Positions 37,706 through 46,377 of a DNA stretch of 64,000 nucleotides are shown piece by piece. A program made the translations under genes and the position numbers. The stretch is taken from contig NZ_BAZK01000023.1 of assembly GCF_001310815.1 (NCBI RefSeq), positions 22,724 through 86,723 of the forward strand, written 5' to 3'. The stretch is from Pseudovibrio denitrificans JCM 12308. Lineage in GTDB: Bacteria; Pseudomonadota; Alphaproteobacteria; Rhizobiales; Stappiaceae. Under the pieces are notes generated by a model. The model saw nothing but the letters and a program-made list of their open reading frames with translations, did not search any database and had not been told where the DNA came from. The number at the start of each line of letters is the position of its first letter. Position 1 is the first letter of the stretch.

Positions 37706-38854
37706 TTAGTCCTCAATTCCAGAATGAACAATTGGCCCGGTAAAGGCAGGCATCAGAATGCGGAAGGTCGTGCCCCGAGTGCCGCTTTCACATTCCACCA
37801 CGCCGCCATGATCACCCACGATCTTGGCAACCAGCGCCAGCCCAAGGCCAGAGCCATTCGTCTTTGTCGTGATAAACGGGTCAAACAGATGTGGCCGCAG
37901 ATCTTCTGGCACCCCATAGCCGTTATCGCGCACACAAAACTCAAGCGGCAGGCTCACACGCTCCTGCACACCCGGTACAGAAAGGCGCACACCTGGACGG
38001 AAGGCCGTGGAGACAACAATCTCCGGCTCATTCACACCGCTGAGTGCTTCACTTGCATTCTTGATCAGGTTGATAAACACCTGCACCAGTTGATCCCGAT
38101 TGGCATAAACCGGCGGCAGCGATGGGTCATAATCCTCGACAATGCGCACCTTGGACGCAAAGCCGTTCTCCGCAACTCTCTTCACATGATCCAGCACCAC
38201 GTGAATATTCACTGGCTCTCGGTCAATCGGACGCTCATCGGAAAACACTTCCATCCGATCCACCAGCTTCACGATCCGGTCCGTCTCCTCCATGATGAGG
38301 CGGGTCAGCGAGCGGTCATCTTCACTGGCTGATTGCTCCAGAAGCTGAGCCGCACCGCGAATACCGGAGAGCGGGTTTTTGATCTCATGGGCCAGCATGG
38401 CCGCAAGACCGGTCACCGTGCGTGCAGCACCGCGGCTGGTCAGCTGCTTATCCAGCTTCTCCGCCATGGTGCGCTCCTGAAACAGCAGCACAACACTGCC
38501 CGGAGCATCACTTAAGGGAGATGCGTGAATATCAACCAGCTTCTCCTGCCCGATACGCGGAGACCCAATATCCACCTTATACTCGTTGACCGGACCACCA
38601 CGATCGCGAACCTGCGCAATCAATCCCAGCAGCGGACTGCCAAATGGTACGAACCACGAAACCTCACGGCGCTTCATCACCGATAGGCTGGCGTGGAAGA
38701 ACCCTTCCGCTGCACTGTTCGCACCAACTATCTTGTCATCTCCGCCCACCACAACAACAGGGTGCGGCAGAGAATCCAGAACGGCCTGCCCCGGCACACC
38801 ATTACTCAGTGTAGCCTTGGCATGTGTTAGAGTGTCTCCTCCCGTCTCCAACAT
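37706..38854 (-). CDS. ntrB: Nitrogen regulation histidine kinase NtrB
   Basis: A cytosolic kinase/phosphatase of 382 residues that phosphorylates NtrC under nitrogen limitation, under PII control. A PAS domain begins VLDSLPHPVVVVGGDDKI. The phospho-His lies near residue 155 in MLAHEIKNPLSGIRGAAQ. ATP-binding motifs are INLIKNASEALSG, DNGYGVPEDLR and GSGLGLALVAKI. Its ATG overlaps the true stop of dusB by one base, the conserved nifR3-ntrB coupling. Confidence 0.95.
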   Translation of the reverse strand: MLETGGDTLTHAKATLSNGVPGQAVLDSLPHPVVVVGGDDKIVGANSAAEGFFHASLSVMKRREVSWFVPFGSPLLGLIAQVRDRGGPVNEYKVDIGSPRIGQEKLVDIHASPLSDAPGSVVLLFQERTMAEKLDKQLTSRGAARTVTGLAAMLAHEIKNPLSGIRGAAQLLEQSASEDDRSLTRLIMEETDRIVKLVDRMEVFSDERPIDREPVNIHVVLDHVKRVAENGFASKVRIVEDYDPSLPPVYANRDQLVQVFINLIKNASEALSGVNEPEIVVSTAFRPGVRLSVPGVQERVSLPLEFCVRDNGYGVPEDLRPHLFDPFITTKTNGSGLGLALVAKIVGDHGGVVECESGTRGTTFRILMPAFTGPIVHSGIED

Positions 38855-39847
38855 CAGGCAGCGCTCCTCAAAGGTGTTTGAACAAACCAGTCATAAAGGG
38901 TTGCGCGCACCTGATCCGCGTCCAGACTGGTCATCAGTCCGCGCATGAACCTTGCGGCGCATCATCCACCGTCCGGCGGCCTCCAGATACCAACCCATGT
39001 GTTTACGGAAAGCCCGAACGCCAATCTCAAAGCCGTAGTGCTCCAGCATGGCGTCGTAGTGCCCCACAACAAGCGCAGCCAACTCTTCCCCATGCGGGTC
39101 AGCCAACCGTTCGCCTGTTTCCAGATAATGCGCAATGCGCCCCGGCACCCACGGGCGACCATAGGCACCACGACCCACCATCACCAGATCAGCGCCGGAT
39201 TGCGCCAGCATCTCATCTGCATCATCAAAGGAGCAGCAATCCCCATTAGCAACCAGCGGCACATCAGGAATGACATCCCGCACTTGCCGGATCGCACGCC
39301 AGTCCGCTTTACCTTTGTAAAACTGAGAACGTGTACGGCCATGCACAGTGATCATCTTCACACCCGCATCAACCGCGCGTTTAGCCAGTTCAGGTGCATT
39401 GATGGAAGTCTCATCCCAGCCAAGACGCATCTTCAGCGTCACCGGAACGGACACCGCCTCAAGCGTTGCCTCAACCAGCGTCATGGCGTGATCCAAATCT
39501 TTCATGAGAGCAGAACCGGAATAGCCCGAAGTAACCTTCTTCGCCGGGCAGCCCATATTGATGTCGATAACATCTGCACCAGCTTTTTCAGCCATGCGCG
39601 CGCCCTCACCCATCCAGTGAGGATCCTTGCCCGCCAGCTGAACGATGTGAGGATCAATCCCCTCACCCTCAGCACGCATCAACGATTCTGGATGTCCGGT
39701 ACACAGCGCTTCACTGGCAACCATTTCACTCACCACCAGCCCAACACCGTAGCTCAAGGCAATACGGCGGAACGGCAAATCCGATACGCCGGACATTGGC
39801 GCAAGAATAACTTTGTTTTTGAGAGGGATATTACCTATCGTCAGCAT
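38854..39847 (-). pseudogene. dusB: tRNA-dihydrouridine synthase DusB (frameshifted near the 3' end)
   Basis: An FMN enzyme that reduces uridine to dihydrouridine in tRNA; the NifR3 protein of alphaproteobacteria. The barrel begins VILAPMSGVSDLPFRR, the catalytic Cys is in NMGCPAKKV, and GRGAYGRPW is the FMN-phosphate region. Near 38947 one extra base (or two missing) sends the frame to a stop at 38891. Removing a base gives MRGLMTSLDADQVRATL and continues to a TGA at 38854 overlapping the ntrB ATG, for 330 residues. The restored overlap is strong evidence that the break is an error in this sequence. Confidence 0.93.
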
Positions 39848-40077
39848 TACGCATATTTCTTGAAAGAGCCTAGTTGCACATCAAATGAGCAGCATATGAA
39901 GTTGCACATATTCTAACCAAACTAAAAATTTAGGCAAGGGAATATTAAAGAGAAGCTATTGAAGTGTTGAGCTTCGGCGCCAAATCCTCCAAAACCCTCA
40001 CCAACACAGTTCCATAGAGTTGCTCTCTGCCACACAGGCCATGTGCAGCAGCTCCTACTCAATCAGGTGATCCAGTT

Positions 40078-41292
40078 TTGCAGTCCACTGAAAAAATTGC
40101 ATGCATCATAGTTGCGGCAGGGCGCGGTTCACGCATGTCCACGCAAAATGACAGCAGTCCAAAGCAGTATCGCGACCTTGGCGGAAAGACTGTTCTGCAA
40201 AGAACACTGGAAGCAATTTTGTCCTCTCCGCAGGTCGATCTGGTCCTGCCCGTCATTCACGCAGAAGACGGTGACGCCTACCAGAATGCCGCCAGCACCA
40301 TCACCGACCCACGCCTGATCGCACCAGTCACCGGTGGCGCAACCCGTCAGATCTCTGTCGCATGCGGCTTGAAAGCATTGGAAGAACAGGCACCGCGCTA
40401 CGTCCTCATCCATGATGCAGCACGACCATTCATCACCCCAGCTGTGATTGAAGACGCTGTCTCAGCTCTGCAAAACGGCGCAGAAGCAGCCCTTCCTGCA
40501 GTACCCGTCGCCGACACGCTGAAACGCGCAGACGCAAACCAGCACGTTCAGGAAACCGTTGACCGCACCCACCTGTGGGCTGCACAGACTCCACAAGCCT
40601 TTCCTTACTCCCTCATCTGGGAAGCCCATCAAGAAGCCATCAGTCAGGAAATCGACAGCTTCACGGACGATACGGCCTTGATTGAATGGCAAGGCAAGTC
40701 TGTCACCATCACTGCTGGCGACCCGCAAAATATCAAGCTCACAACCCTAAAAGACATGACAAACGCACAGGAACAGATCGCCATGAAAAACCTCGCAGAC
40801 CTTGGCGACATTCGCGTAGGCACCGGCTACGACGTGCACGCATTTGAAGATGGCGACGCCGTCATCCTCGGCGGCATTTCCATTCCGCATACCCAAAAGC
40901 TCAAAGGCCACTCTGATGCGGACGTAGGCCTGCACGCCTTGACCGACGCCATCTTTGGCGCGCTGGCAGATGGCGACATCGGCTCTCACTTTCCACCCTC
41001 TGACATGCAGTGGAAAGGAGCGGCATCTGACCAGTTTCTGAAATACGCAGTTGACCGGGTTCACAAGCGCGGTGGCATGATCGCACACTTGGATTTAACG
41101 CTGATCTGTGAAGCTCCGAAAATCGGCCCACATCGGGAAGAAATGCGCAAACAGATCGCGCAGATCTGCGACCTGCCCATTGGCCGTGTAGCGGTCAAAG
41201 CCACCACCTCTGAAAAGCTGGGCTTTACCGGTCGCAAAGAAGGTATTGCCGCGCAAGCCTGCGCAACCATCCGGCTTCCGTTCGAAGACTGA
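40078..41292 (+). CDS. ispDF: Bifunctional IspD/IspF isoprenoid synthesis enzyme
   Basis: A fusion catalysing the cytidylyl transfer (IspD) and the cyclisation to methylerythritol cyclodiphosphate (IspF) in the MEP pathway; 404 residues. The IspD half has the nucleotide-binding start CIIVAAGRGSRM and HDAARPFI. The IspF half begins near residue 243 with RVGTGYDVHAFEDGD, then GHSDADVGLHALTDAI and GHSDAD metal ligands. The start codon is TTG at 40078, supported by AGGTGA 8 nt upstream. The fusion, normal in alphaproteobacteria, is followed by pncC after 32 nt. Confidence 0.96.
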   Translation: MQSTEKIACIIVAAGRGSRMSTQNDSSPKQYRDLGGKTVLQRTLEAILSSPQVDLVLPVIHAEDGDAYQNAASTITDPRLIAPVTGGATRQISVACGLKALEEQAPRYVLIHDAARPFITPAVIEDAVSALQNGAEAALPAVPVADTLKRADANQHVQETVDRTHLWAAQTPQAFPYSLIWEAHQEAISQEIDSFTDDTALIEWQGKSVTITAGDPQNIKLTTLKDMTNAQEQIAMKNLADLGDIRVGTGYDVHAFEDGDAVILGGISIPHTQKLKGHSDADVGLHALTDAIFGALADGDIGSHFPPSDMQWKGAASDQFLKYAVDRVHKRGGMIAHLDLTLICEAPKIGPHREEMRKQIAQICDLPIGRVAVKATTSEKLGFTGRKEGIAAQACATIRLPFED

Positions 41293-41324
41293 ACATCGCC
41301 GAGACTGTAAAGGGAGACAGATCC

Positions 41325-41825
41325 ATGACCGACATCCTGAGCCTTAAGGAAAGAGCCCGCGTTCTTGTCTCCAGGTACGCAGAAAAAGAAATCAAGATCG
41401 CCACAGCAGAAAGCTGCACCGGCGGCCTGCTCGCGGGCCTGCTGACAGAAGTACCCGGCTCCTCTGCTGTGCTCGACCGCGGCTTCGTCACCTATTCCAA
41501 CGAGGCCAAGCACGAGATGATCGGCGTGCCGGTTGACTTACTCATGAGCTACGGCGCTGTCAGTAGCGAAGTGGCCAAAGCCATGGCCAGCGGCGCCCAT
41601 TTCTGCTCCAACGCCAACGTCGCTGTCTCCATCACCGGCATCGCAGGACCTGATGGTGGAACCAAAGACAAACCCGTCGGATTGGTCCATTTTGGCCTTG
41701 CAGCTGACGAAGAGGAAACCCAGCACGTACAGTGCCTCTTCGAGAACACAGGGCGCGACGGAATACGCTTTCAGGCACTTGAACAAGCATTAAAACTTTT
41801 AGAAAATTTTATTGAAAGTAATTAA
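41325..41825 (+). CDS. pncC: Nicotinamide-nucleotide amidohydrolase (CinA C-terminal domain)
   Basis: Deamidates NMN to nicotinate mononucleotide in the pyridine salvage route; 166 residues, the stand-alone PncC form. The family blocks ATAESCTGGLLAGLLTEVPG, FVTYSNEAKHEMIGV and ITGIAGPDGGTKDKPVG are all present, including the catalytic Ser and the Lys-bearing loop. It follows ispDF closely on the same strand and is probably in its operon. Confidence 0.93.
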   Translation: MTDILSLKERARVLVSRYAEKEIKIATAESCTGGLLAGLLTEVPGSSAVLDRGFVTYSNEAKHEMIGVPVDLLMSYGAVSSEVAKAMASGAHFCSNANVAVSITGIAGPDGGTKDKPVGLVHFGLAADEEETQHVQCLFENTGRDGIRFQALEQALKLLENFIESN

Positions 41826-41940
41826 TCGAAATTTACCTTCTCGCTAAAAGGGTGCCGACTAAGGAATACACCTTAAGACATTCTAAGAAAACTTAGATAA
41901 AATCTGTTTTAAATTTAGAACGGAATGTCACGGAATACCC

Positions 41941-42452
41941 ATGAGATATATAGCTAGTTTGTTTTTGGGTCTAAGCTTGAGCACTTCTGCGTTCGCAGCT
42001 TCAGATGTATTCCTTATTTCAAGAGGCCTTGATGACGAGTTCATCGGGTCTCATGAAGTCCAGAAGATGCCGCGCGCCGGCTATAAAGAACTGCGCCTGT
42101 GTGGCCAGTCCTACTGGGTGCGCCCTTATTCCGTCGCCTGGACCAAATGGGAAGAGCAACTCGGCCATAAGATCCGTCTTGAGGTCAATCAGGCTACGGC
42201 TGGGTGGTGCTGTGCACCAAACCAACCAACGCACTCAACCTCAAAGACGTTGGCATTTACGCTTCTCTTGAAAAGACCATGGAGCTGGGAGATCCAGATA
42301 AGGAGCTCACCAATCGCTTCCAGGCCATCCGCCGCACCTTCGTCATGCGCAACGGCCTAACAGCAGAACAGGCAGAAGCCGAAATCACCAGCAACTATGA
42401 GCCTAAAGGCTCCCGTTTGAGCCAGTTCTTGAACAATCGCGACAAGAATTAA
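41941..42452 (+). pseudogene. Secreted protein of unknown function (frameshifted)
   Basis: Signal peptide MRYIASLFLGLSLSTSAFAA, then DVFLISRGLDDEFIGSHEVQ and ELRLCGQSYWVRPYSVAW. The frame is lost near 42192; adding one base continues as GYGWVVLCTKPTNALNLKDVG to a stop at 42452 for about 170 residues with two cysteines. I do not recognise the family. An A+T-rich 115-nt gap separates it from pncC, so it likely has its own promoter. Confidence 0.65.
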
Positions 42453-42581
42453 GCGGTATTTCAGGGAAATTTCGCTGTCCCAAGACGTCGAGTGGGCTTA
42501 AATCATCGCCAAAAGCCCGCTCCGGAGACCTTCAGAGCCCGCTTTTCATACATGAAAGTTTTGCATCAGGGGCGAGCTCAA

Positions 42582-43049
42582 ATGCACACATGGCGACCTG
42601 CACAGACCATCAAAGTGAAGTCCCTCGGGCTCCACTGGCGCGGCAACAGCCTTCTGGCCGCAGAAGTTTATGATGACGCAGGCACCCTCAAAGGCGTTCG
42701 CCCGCTTGGAGGTACCCTCGAGTTCGGCGAAGACTGGCAATCAGCTCTGATCCGCGAGTTTAAGGAAGAGCTGGACATAGACGTCACCATAACAGGCGCC
42801 CCTCTGGTCATGGAAAACATCTATGAGCACGAAGGGCAAACCGGCCATGAAGTCCTCTTCATCGCCACCGTGACCTTCCCTAAGGATGCTTTTGCATCTG
42901 AAGAGAAGATCATCTTTCAGGAAGACAATGGCGCGGAAATCACCGCCCGCTGGTTCGATATCGATGCACTAAATGAGCGCGGCATCGATCTGTTCCCTAC
43001 CGGATTAAAGGAGCAACTAAAGTCCCGACCCATGCCTGAGATCAGCTGA
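42582..43049 (+). CDS. Nudix hydrolase
   Basis: A 155-residue pyrophosphohydrolase. The Nudix box reads GGTLEFGEDWQSALIREFKE followed directly by ELDIDV, fitting G-x5-E-x7-REUxEExGU except for the final Gly. A strand block GLHWRGNSLLAAEVYDD precedes it and a typical RWFDIDALNE loop follows. I start at 42582 (MHTWRPAQ), after GGGGCGAG. The in-frame codons from 42492 cross an imperfect GC-rich hairpin and look untranslated. The substrate is unknown. Confidence 0.85.
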   Translation: MHTWRPAQTIKVKSLGLHWRGNSLLAAEVYDDAGTLKGVRPLGGTLEFGEDWQSALIREFKEELDIDVTITGAPLVMENIYEHEGQTGHEVLFIATVTFPKDAFASEEKIIFQEDNGAEITARWFDIDALNERGIDLFPTGLKEQLKSRPMPEIS

Positions 43050-43128
43050 ACAGGCAGCTCTTTAGATTATGGAATATTATAAAATTATCTCTATAATCAC
43101 AGACCGATGAGCATCAAGCCTAGCTTAC

Positions 43129-43581
43129 TCAGGTGCCGTAGATCTTATCCGCACGGTCTTCAAAGGCCGCGGAGAATTTTCGGAAGGCACGGTCAAACAT
43201 GGCGCCCATCATGGAGCCCAGTGTCCGGCTTTTGAATTCGTAATTGATATAGAAGCTCACATCACATTCCTTTTCGGAAACCTGATCGAAGCTCCAGACG
43301 TTTTCCAGATGGCGAAACGGGCCATCAAGATACTCAACCGTAATTTTGCTCGCCTCGCGATCAAGCGTCACGCGGCTGGCAAATGTTTCTTTGAAGACTT
43401 TGTAGGCCACGGTCATATCCGCCACCATCATTTCACGGTGGTCATCAATCTTCCGGCGGCCACGCACACGCAAGCCCTGACACAGCGGCACAAACTGGGG
43501 GTACTGTTCCACATCTGCAACCAGGTCAAACATATCATCAGCACTGTGCTGAACTCGATGTGTGCTTTCGAAAGAAGGCAT
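43129..43581 (-). CDS. ratA: RatA/Coq10-like START-domain protein
   Basis: A 150-residue member of the polyketide cyclase/START family that includes RatA and Coq10, a ubiquinone-binding chaperone. The start MPSFESTHRVQHSADDMFDLV, then YPQFVPLCQGLRV, and the C-terminal helix LGSMMGAMFDRAFRKFSAAFEDRAD are typical. In alphaproteobacteria it commonly lies beside lipA; here a three-gene insertion separates the two. Despite the E. coli name, no antitoxin partner is visible and a quinone-related role is more probable. Confidence 0.88.
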   Translation of the reverse strand: MPSFESTHRVQHSADDMFDLVADVEQYPQFVPLCQGLRVRGRRKIDDHREMMVADMTVAYKVFKETFASRVTLDREASKITVEYLDGPFRHLENVWSFDQVSEKECDVSFYINYEFKSRTLGSMMGAMFDRAFRKFSAAFEDRADKIYGT

Positions 43582-43839
43582 ATGCTCGCGTTCTTTTTCT
43601 TCTAGTTTTTCAAAAATTCTTCAGGATGCTCTAAGCGACCTTTTTCGATTTGCCAAGAAAAATCTTAGTGTTCTCATTCTTCAGCGGGCAACAGTGAGCC
43701 AAAAGCATCAGAAATTTTCACCTCGCAAATATACCGCGACGATCTAACGCAACCGTTTCAATCTCAAAACTCTGGTCAGTACTCAAAACTCAATTCTACA
43801 CTATGCGCTAATACTTAGCTCTTTTTGAAAGCAAACCCA

Positions 43840-44793
43840 ATGCTTAGTCCTTTTAAAATATCCCGCCTCGCCAAAGAAGGCGGAGAACAAGATTACTTAA
43901 GAACCACCAATGCGCTCGCTGATACCCCTGTACAAGTTATCAGCCGTGAAGAAACCGCCAAGTTCCAGCAGCTCACTGTCGTCGAAGATGGCATCGAGCG
44001 CATCAGATACATTCCCCACCAACCCAAACATAAAACCCCGCTCATTTTCATTCACGGCATGTGGCACGGCGCCTGGTGCTGGAAGAACTATCAGGAAAAA
44101 CTCGCCGAAACCGGTTGGGAAAGCGTCGCCATCAGCCTGCCCGGCCATGGCCACTCACCAGAGCAGCGCCCCATCGCCGAAGCCACACTAGGCTATTACC
44201 TGCGCTTCATCGCCGATGAGGTTCAGCGCCACGAACGACCACCCGTCCTGATCGGTCACAGCATGGGCGGCGCGTTGGTACAATGGTATCTGAAATACGT
44301 GGGCGGGCTGAAAGCCGCCGTCTTTGTCGCCTCATGGACCGCAATCGATGTGCTGCAGGATTGCCTGAAAAACGCAATGACAATCGACTTGCTTGGAACA
44401 GCCTTGTCGCCCTTCCTCGGCTACAAGTTCCAGTTTCGCTCACCCAAGGTAGCCGCCAAATGGTTTCTGGCAGAACAAACCAATCCGGTCGCGCAATACA
44501 TTCAAAGCCAGCTTGGGCCGGAATCTGAAGTGGTACTCATGCAGCACCGCCCGCCTCAATGGTTCCCGCCTCTGGATGATGAAACACCAAAACTATGGCT
44601 GACCGCCAGCGAGGACGCCATCGTCCCCTTCAACCGCTCTCTGCACTCCGCAGCCCTCTACGAGGCCACCCACAAGATCGTGCCACATGCCGGTCACGAC
44701 CTCATGCTGGAAGACAACTGGGAGGAAAGCCTCTCCTACATCACCACCTGGCTACAAAACATGAGCACCACCAAAGCACTGGCAACAGGTTGA
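43840..44793 (+). CDS. Alpha/beta hydrolase
   Basis: A 317-residue serine hydrolase. The oxyanion strand is PLIFIHGMWHGAWCWKNY, the nucleophile Ser lies in the elbow GHSMGGAL, the acid is probably the Asp of LTASEDAIVPF, and the His is in VPHAGHDLMLED. There is no signal peptide. The substrate is unknown; the closest style is esterase/haloperoxidase-like hydrolases. A TTG at 43825 is an alternative start but neither has a strong ribosome site. It belongs to the accessory block placed between ratA and lipA. Confidence 0.82.
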   Translation: MLSPFKISRLAKEGGEQDYLRTTNALADTPVQVISREETAKFQQLTVVEDGIERIRYIPHQPKHKTPLIFIHGMWHGAWCWKNYQEKLAETGWESVAISLPGHGHSPEQRPIAEATLGYYLRFIADEVQRHERPPVLIGHSMGGALVQWYLKYVGGLKAAVFVASWTAIDVLQDCLKNAMTIDLLGTALSPFLGYKFQFRSPKVAAKWFLAEQTNPVAQYIQSQLGPESEVVLMQHRPPQWFPPLDDETPKLWLTASEDAIVPFNRSLHSAALYEATHKIVPHAGHDLMLEDNWEESLSYITTWLQNMSTTKALATG

Positions 44794-44826
44794 TCAGAGG
44801 CCTAAAAGTTGATCAGAGGCCTAAAA
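44789..44826 (+). repeat. Perfect 19-bp tandem duplication
   Basis: GTTGATCAGAGGCCTAAAA occurs twice back to back (44789-44807 and 44808-44826). The first copy contains the stop codon of the alpha/beta hydrolase. It looks like a recent replication-slippage duplication. Confidence 0.85.
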
Positions 44827-44861
44827 CAAGGAGCGCCCTATCAAGCAAAGCGGCGTTAAGT

Positions 44862-45437
44862 TCACATCTGCAGCCGCACAACGCATCGGGCAGCCTCTGC
44901 GGCGTCTTCAGCATAGCTGGGGTCCCGATGGATCAGCATGGTTGAGAAGGCGCCTTCCATCAGCAAAACCACACGGCGCGCCAACATCTCTGGCTCCATC
45001 AAACCGGCCTGCTGATAGCAATCTCCCAACCACGCCTCAAACTTCTTCTTATGCTTTGCTCCCACCACCACAGCCGGATGTCCCGGCATATTGGCAAGCT
45101 CAGCAGCGGTGCGGATGAACCCGCAGCCTTTCCATTTGGGATGGCGCGCATTCTCTGAGAGCCTCAAGAAGATCGCAGCGGTCTTATCCGCCACATCACC
45201 CTCAGCTTCCTCAAACCACGTGGCAAAAGCTGTCAGGTTCGGCTGATCTCGCGAAACGAGATACTCAGCCACCAGATCATCCTTACTCTTGAAATGGTAG
45301 TAGAGGGTTTTCTTCGTGATGCCGGCTTTCTCAGCGATCGCATCCACGCTGACAGCGCGAATACCCTCGCCGTAAAACAGCCTGTTGGCAGCATCCAATA
45401 TGCGATCTCGGGTCGAACTAGGAGGTGTCTGAGCCAT
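44862..45437 (-). CDS. TetR/AcrR family transcriptional regulator
   Basis: A 191-residue regulator with an N-terminal TetR HTH (RILDAANRLFYGEGIRAVSV then AGITKKTLYYHFKSKDDLV, about residues 10-55) and a C-terminal ligand domain with two cysteines. It is divergent from the enoyl-CoA hydratase gene across 79 nt. The sequence TAACCAGTGAGTTTA near 45443 has weak dyad character and may be its operator. An acyl-CoA or related ligand is a reasonable guess. Confidence 0.86.
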   Translation of the reverse strand: MAQTPPSSTRDRILDAANRLFYGEGIRAVSVDAIAEKAGITKKTLYYHFKSKDDLVAEYLVSRDQPNLTAFATWFEEAEGDVADKTAAIFLRLSENARHPKWKGCGFIRTAAELANMPGHPAVVVGAKHKKKFEAWLGDCYQQAGLMEPEMLARRVVLLMEGAFSTMLIHRDPSYAEDAAEAARCVVRLQM

Positions 45438-45516
45438 ATATACTAACCAGTGAGTTTACTGAAGCATGCGCTGTTCCTACCCTTGTGTCAATCCAGATCA
45501 CCATGAGGAACACACC

Positions 45517-46308
45517 ATGAAAAAGCTCGTTCTGTTTGAAGTCAGAGACCGGATCGCCCTACTCACCCTGAACCGCCCGCACAAGCTCAATGCCCTGAAC
45601 TACCAGACCAACGACCGCCTACTGGCACTGCTGGACCGCATCGAGGATGACACTGCCATCCACGCAGTGATCATTACGGGTGCAGGAGATCGCGCCTTTT
45701 CCGCAGGTGGGGACATTCACGAGTTCTCGCAGAGCATAGAAGCAGGAACCGACATTGCATTGAAAGAGTTCGTAAGGCGCGGTCAGACCATGACCAGCCG
45801 CATTGAAAACTTCACCAAACCAATCATCATCGCCGTCAACGGCATCGCCTTTGGCGGCGGCTGCGAAATCACTGAAGCCGCTCATCTGGCCATCGCCTCT
45901 GATCGTGCCGTCTTTGCAAAGCCAGAAATAAACATCGGCATCCCGCCCACCTTCGGCGGCACCCAGCGCCTACCTCGCCTCGCTGGCCGTAAACGCGCAC
46001 TGGAACTGCTGTTAACCGGAGATCCTTTCGGCCCTGACCGTGCCTATGAGCTCGGTCTCATCAACAAAGTCGTCCCGCATGACGACCTGCTCCCCGAAGC
46101 CTTCGCCCTTGCCGAACGCATCCTGCGCCACTCCCCGCTTGCCGCCGCCCGTATCCTCACCGCCGTCACCCGCGGCCTCAACACCACCATCTCAGAGGGC
46201 CTCCAGATAGAAGCCAGCCAATTCGCCCGCATGGCCCCCACCAACGACACCAAAGAAGCCCTCTCCGCCTGGATCACCCGCCGAACCCCGATCTACGAAG
46301 GCACATAA
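45517..46308 (+). CDS. Enoyl-CoA hydratase/isomerase family protein
   Basis: A crotonase-fold protein of 263 residues. The oxyanion-hole segments are RAFSAGGDIHEF and GIAFGGGCEITEAAHLAIAS, and the C-terminal block PPTFGGTQRLPRLAGR carries the family Gly-rich loop. The usual catalytic Glu pair is not fully evident: the first position reads GCEI, the second PPTF, so hydratase activity should not be assumed. GAGGA lies 8 nt before the ATG at 45517. Its divergent TetR neighbour probably controls it. Confidence 0.85.
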   Translation: MKKLVLFEVRDRIALLTLNRPHKLNALNYQTNDRLLALLDRIEDDTAIHAVIITGAGDRAFSAGGDIHEFSQSIEAGTDIALKEFVRRGQTMTSRIENFTKPIIIAVNGIAFGGGCEITEAAHLAIASDRAVFAKPEINIGIPPTFGGTQRLPRLAGRKRALELLLTGDPFGPDRAYELGLINKVVPHDDLLPEAFALAERILRHSPLAAARILTAVTRGLNTTISEGLQIEASQFARMAPTNDTKEALSAWITRRTPIYEGT

Positions 46309-46320
46309 ACACAACAAAAA

Positions 46321-46350
46321 AGAGCGCCCCACCTTCCAGCGGGACGCTCT
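46321..46350. terminator. Bidirectional terminator between the enoyl-CoA hydratase gene and lipA
   Basis: AGAGCGCCCC (46321-46330) pairs with GGGACGCTCT (46341-46350) with one mismatch. A-run and T-run flank it on the two sides. Confidence 0.78.
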
Positions 46351-46377
46351 TTCAAATCTCACAGTATCAAACCAGAC

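Noticed and set aside
40060..40150. Later ATG as start of ispDF
   Set aside because: The TTG at 40078 has AGGTGA at proper spacing and gives the full IspD nucleotide-binding N terminus. The first in-frame ATG would delete it.
43129..43581. Toxin of a RatA-RatB toxin-antitoxin pair
   Set aside because: No small partner gene is adjacent. The protein is the widespread Coq10/START type kept in core alphaproteobacterial gene order.
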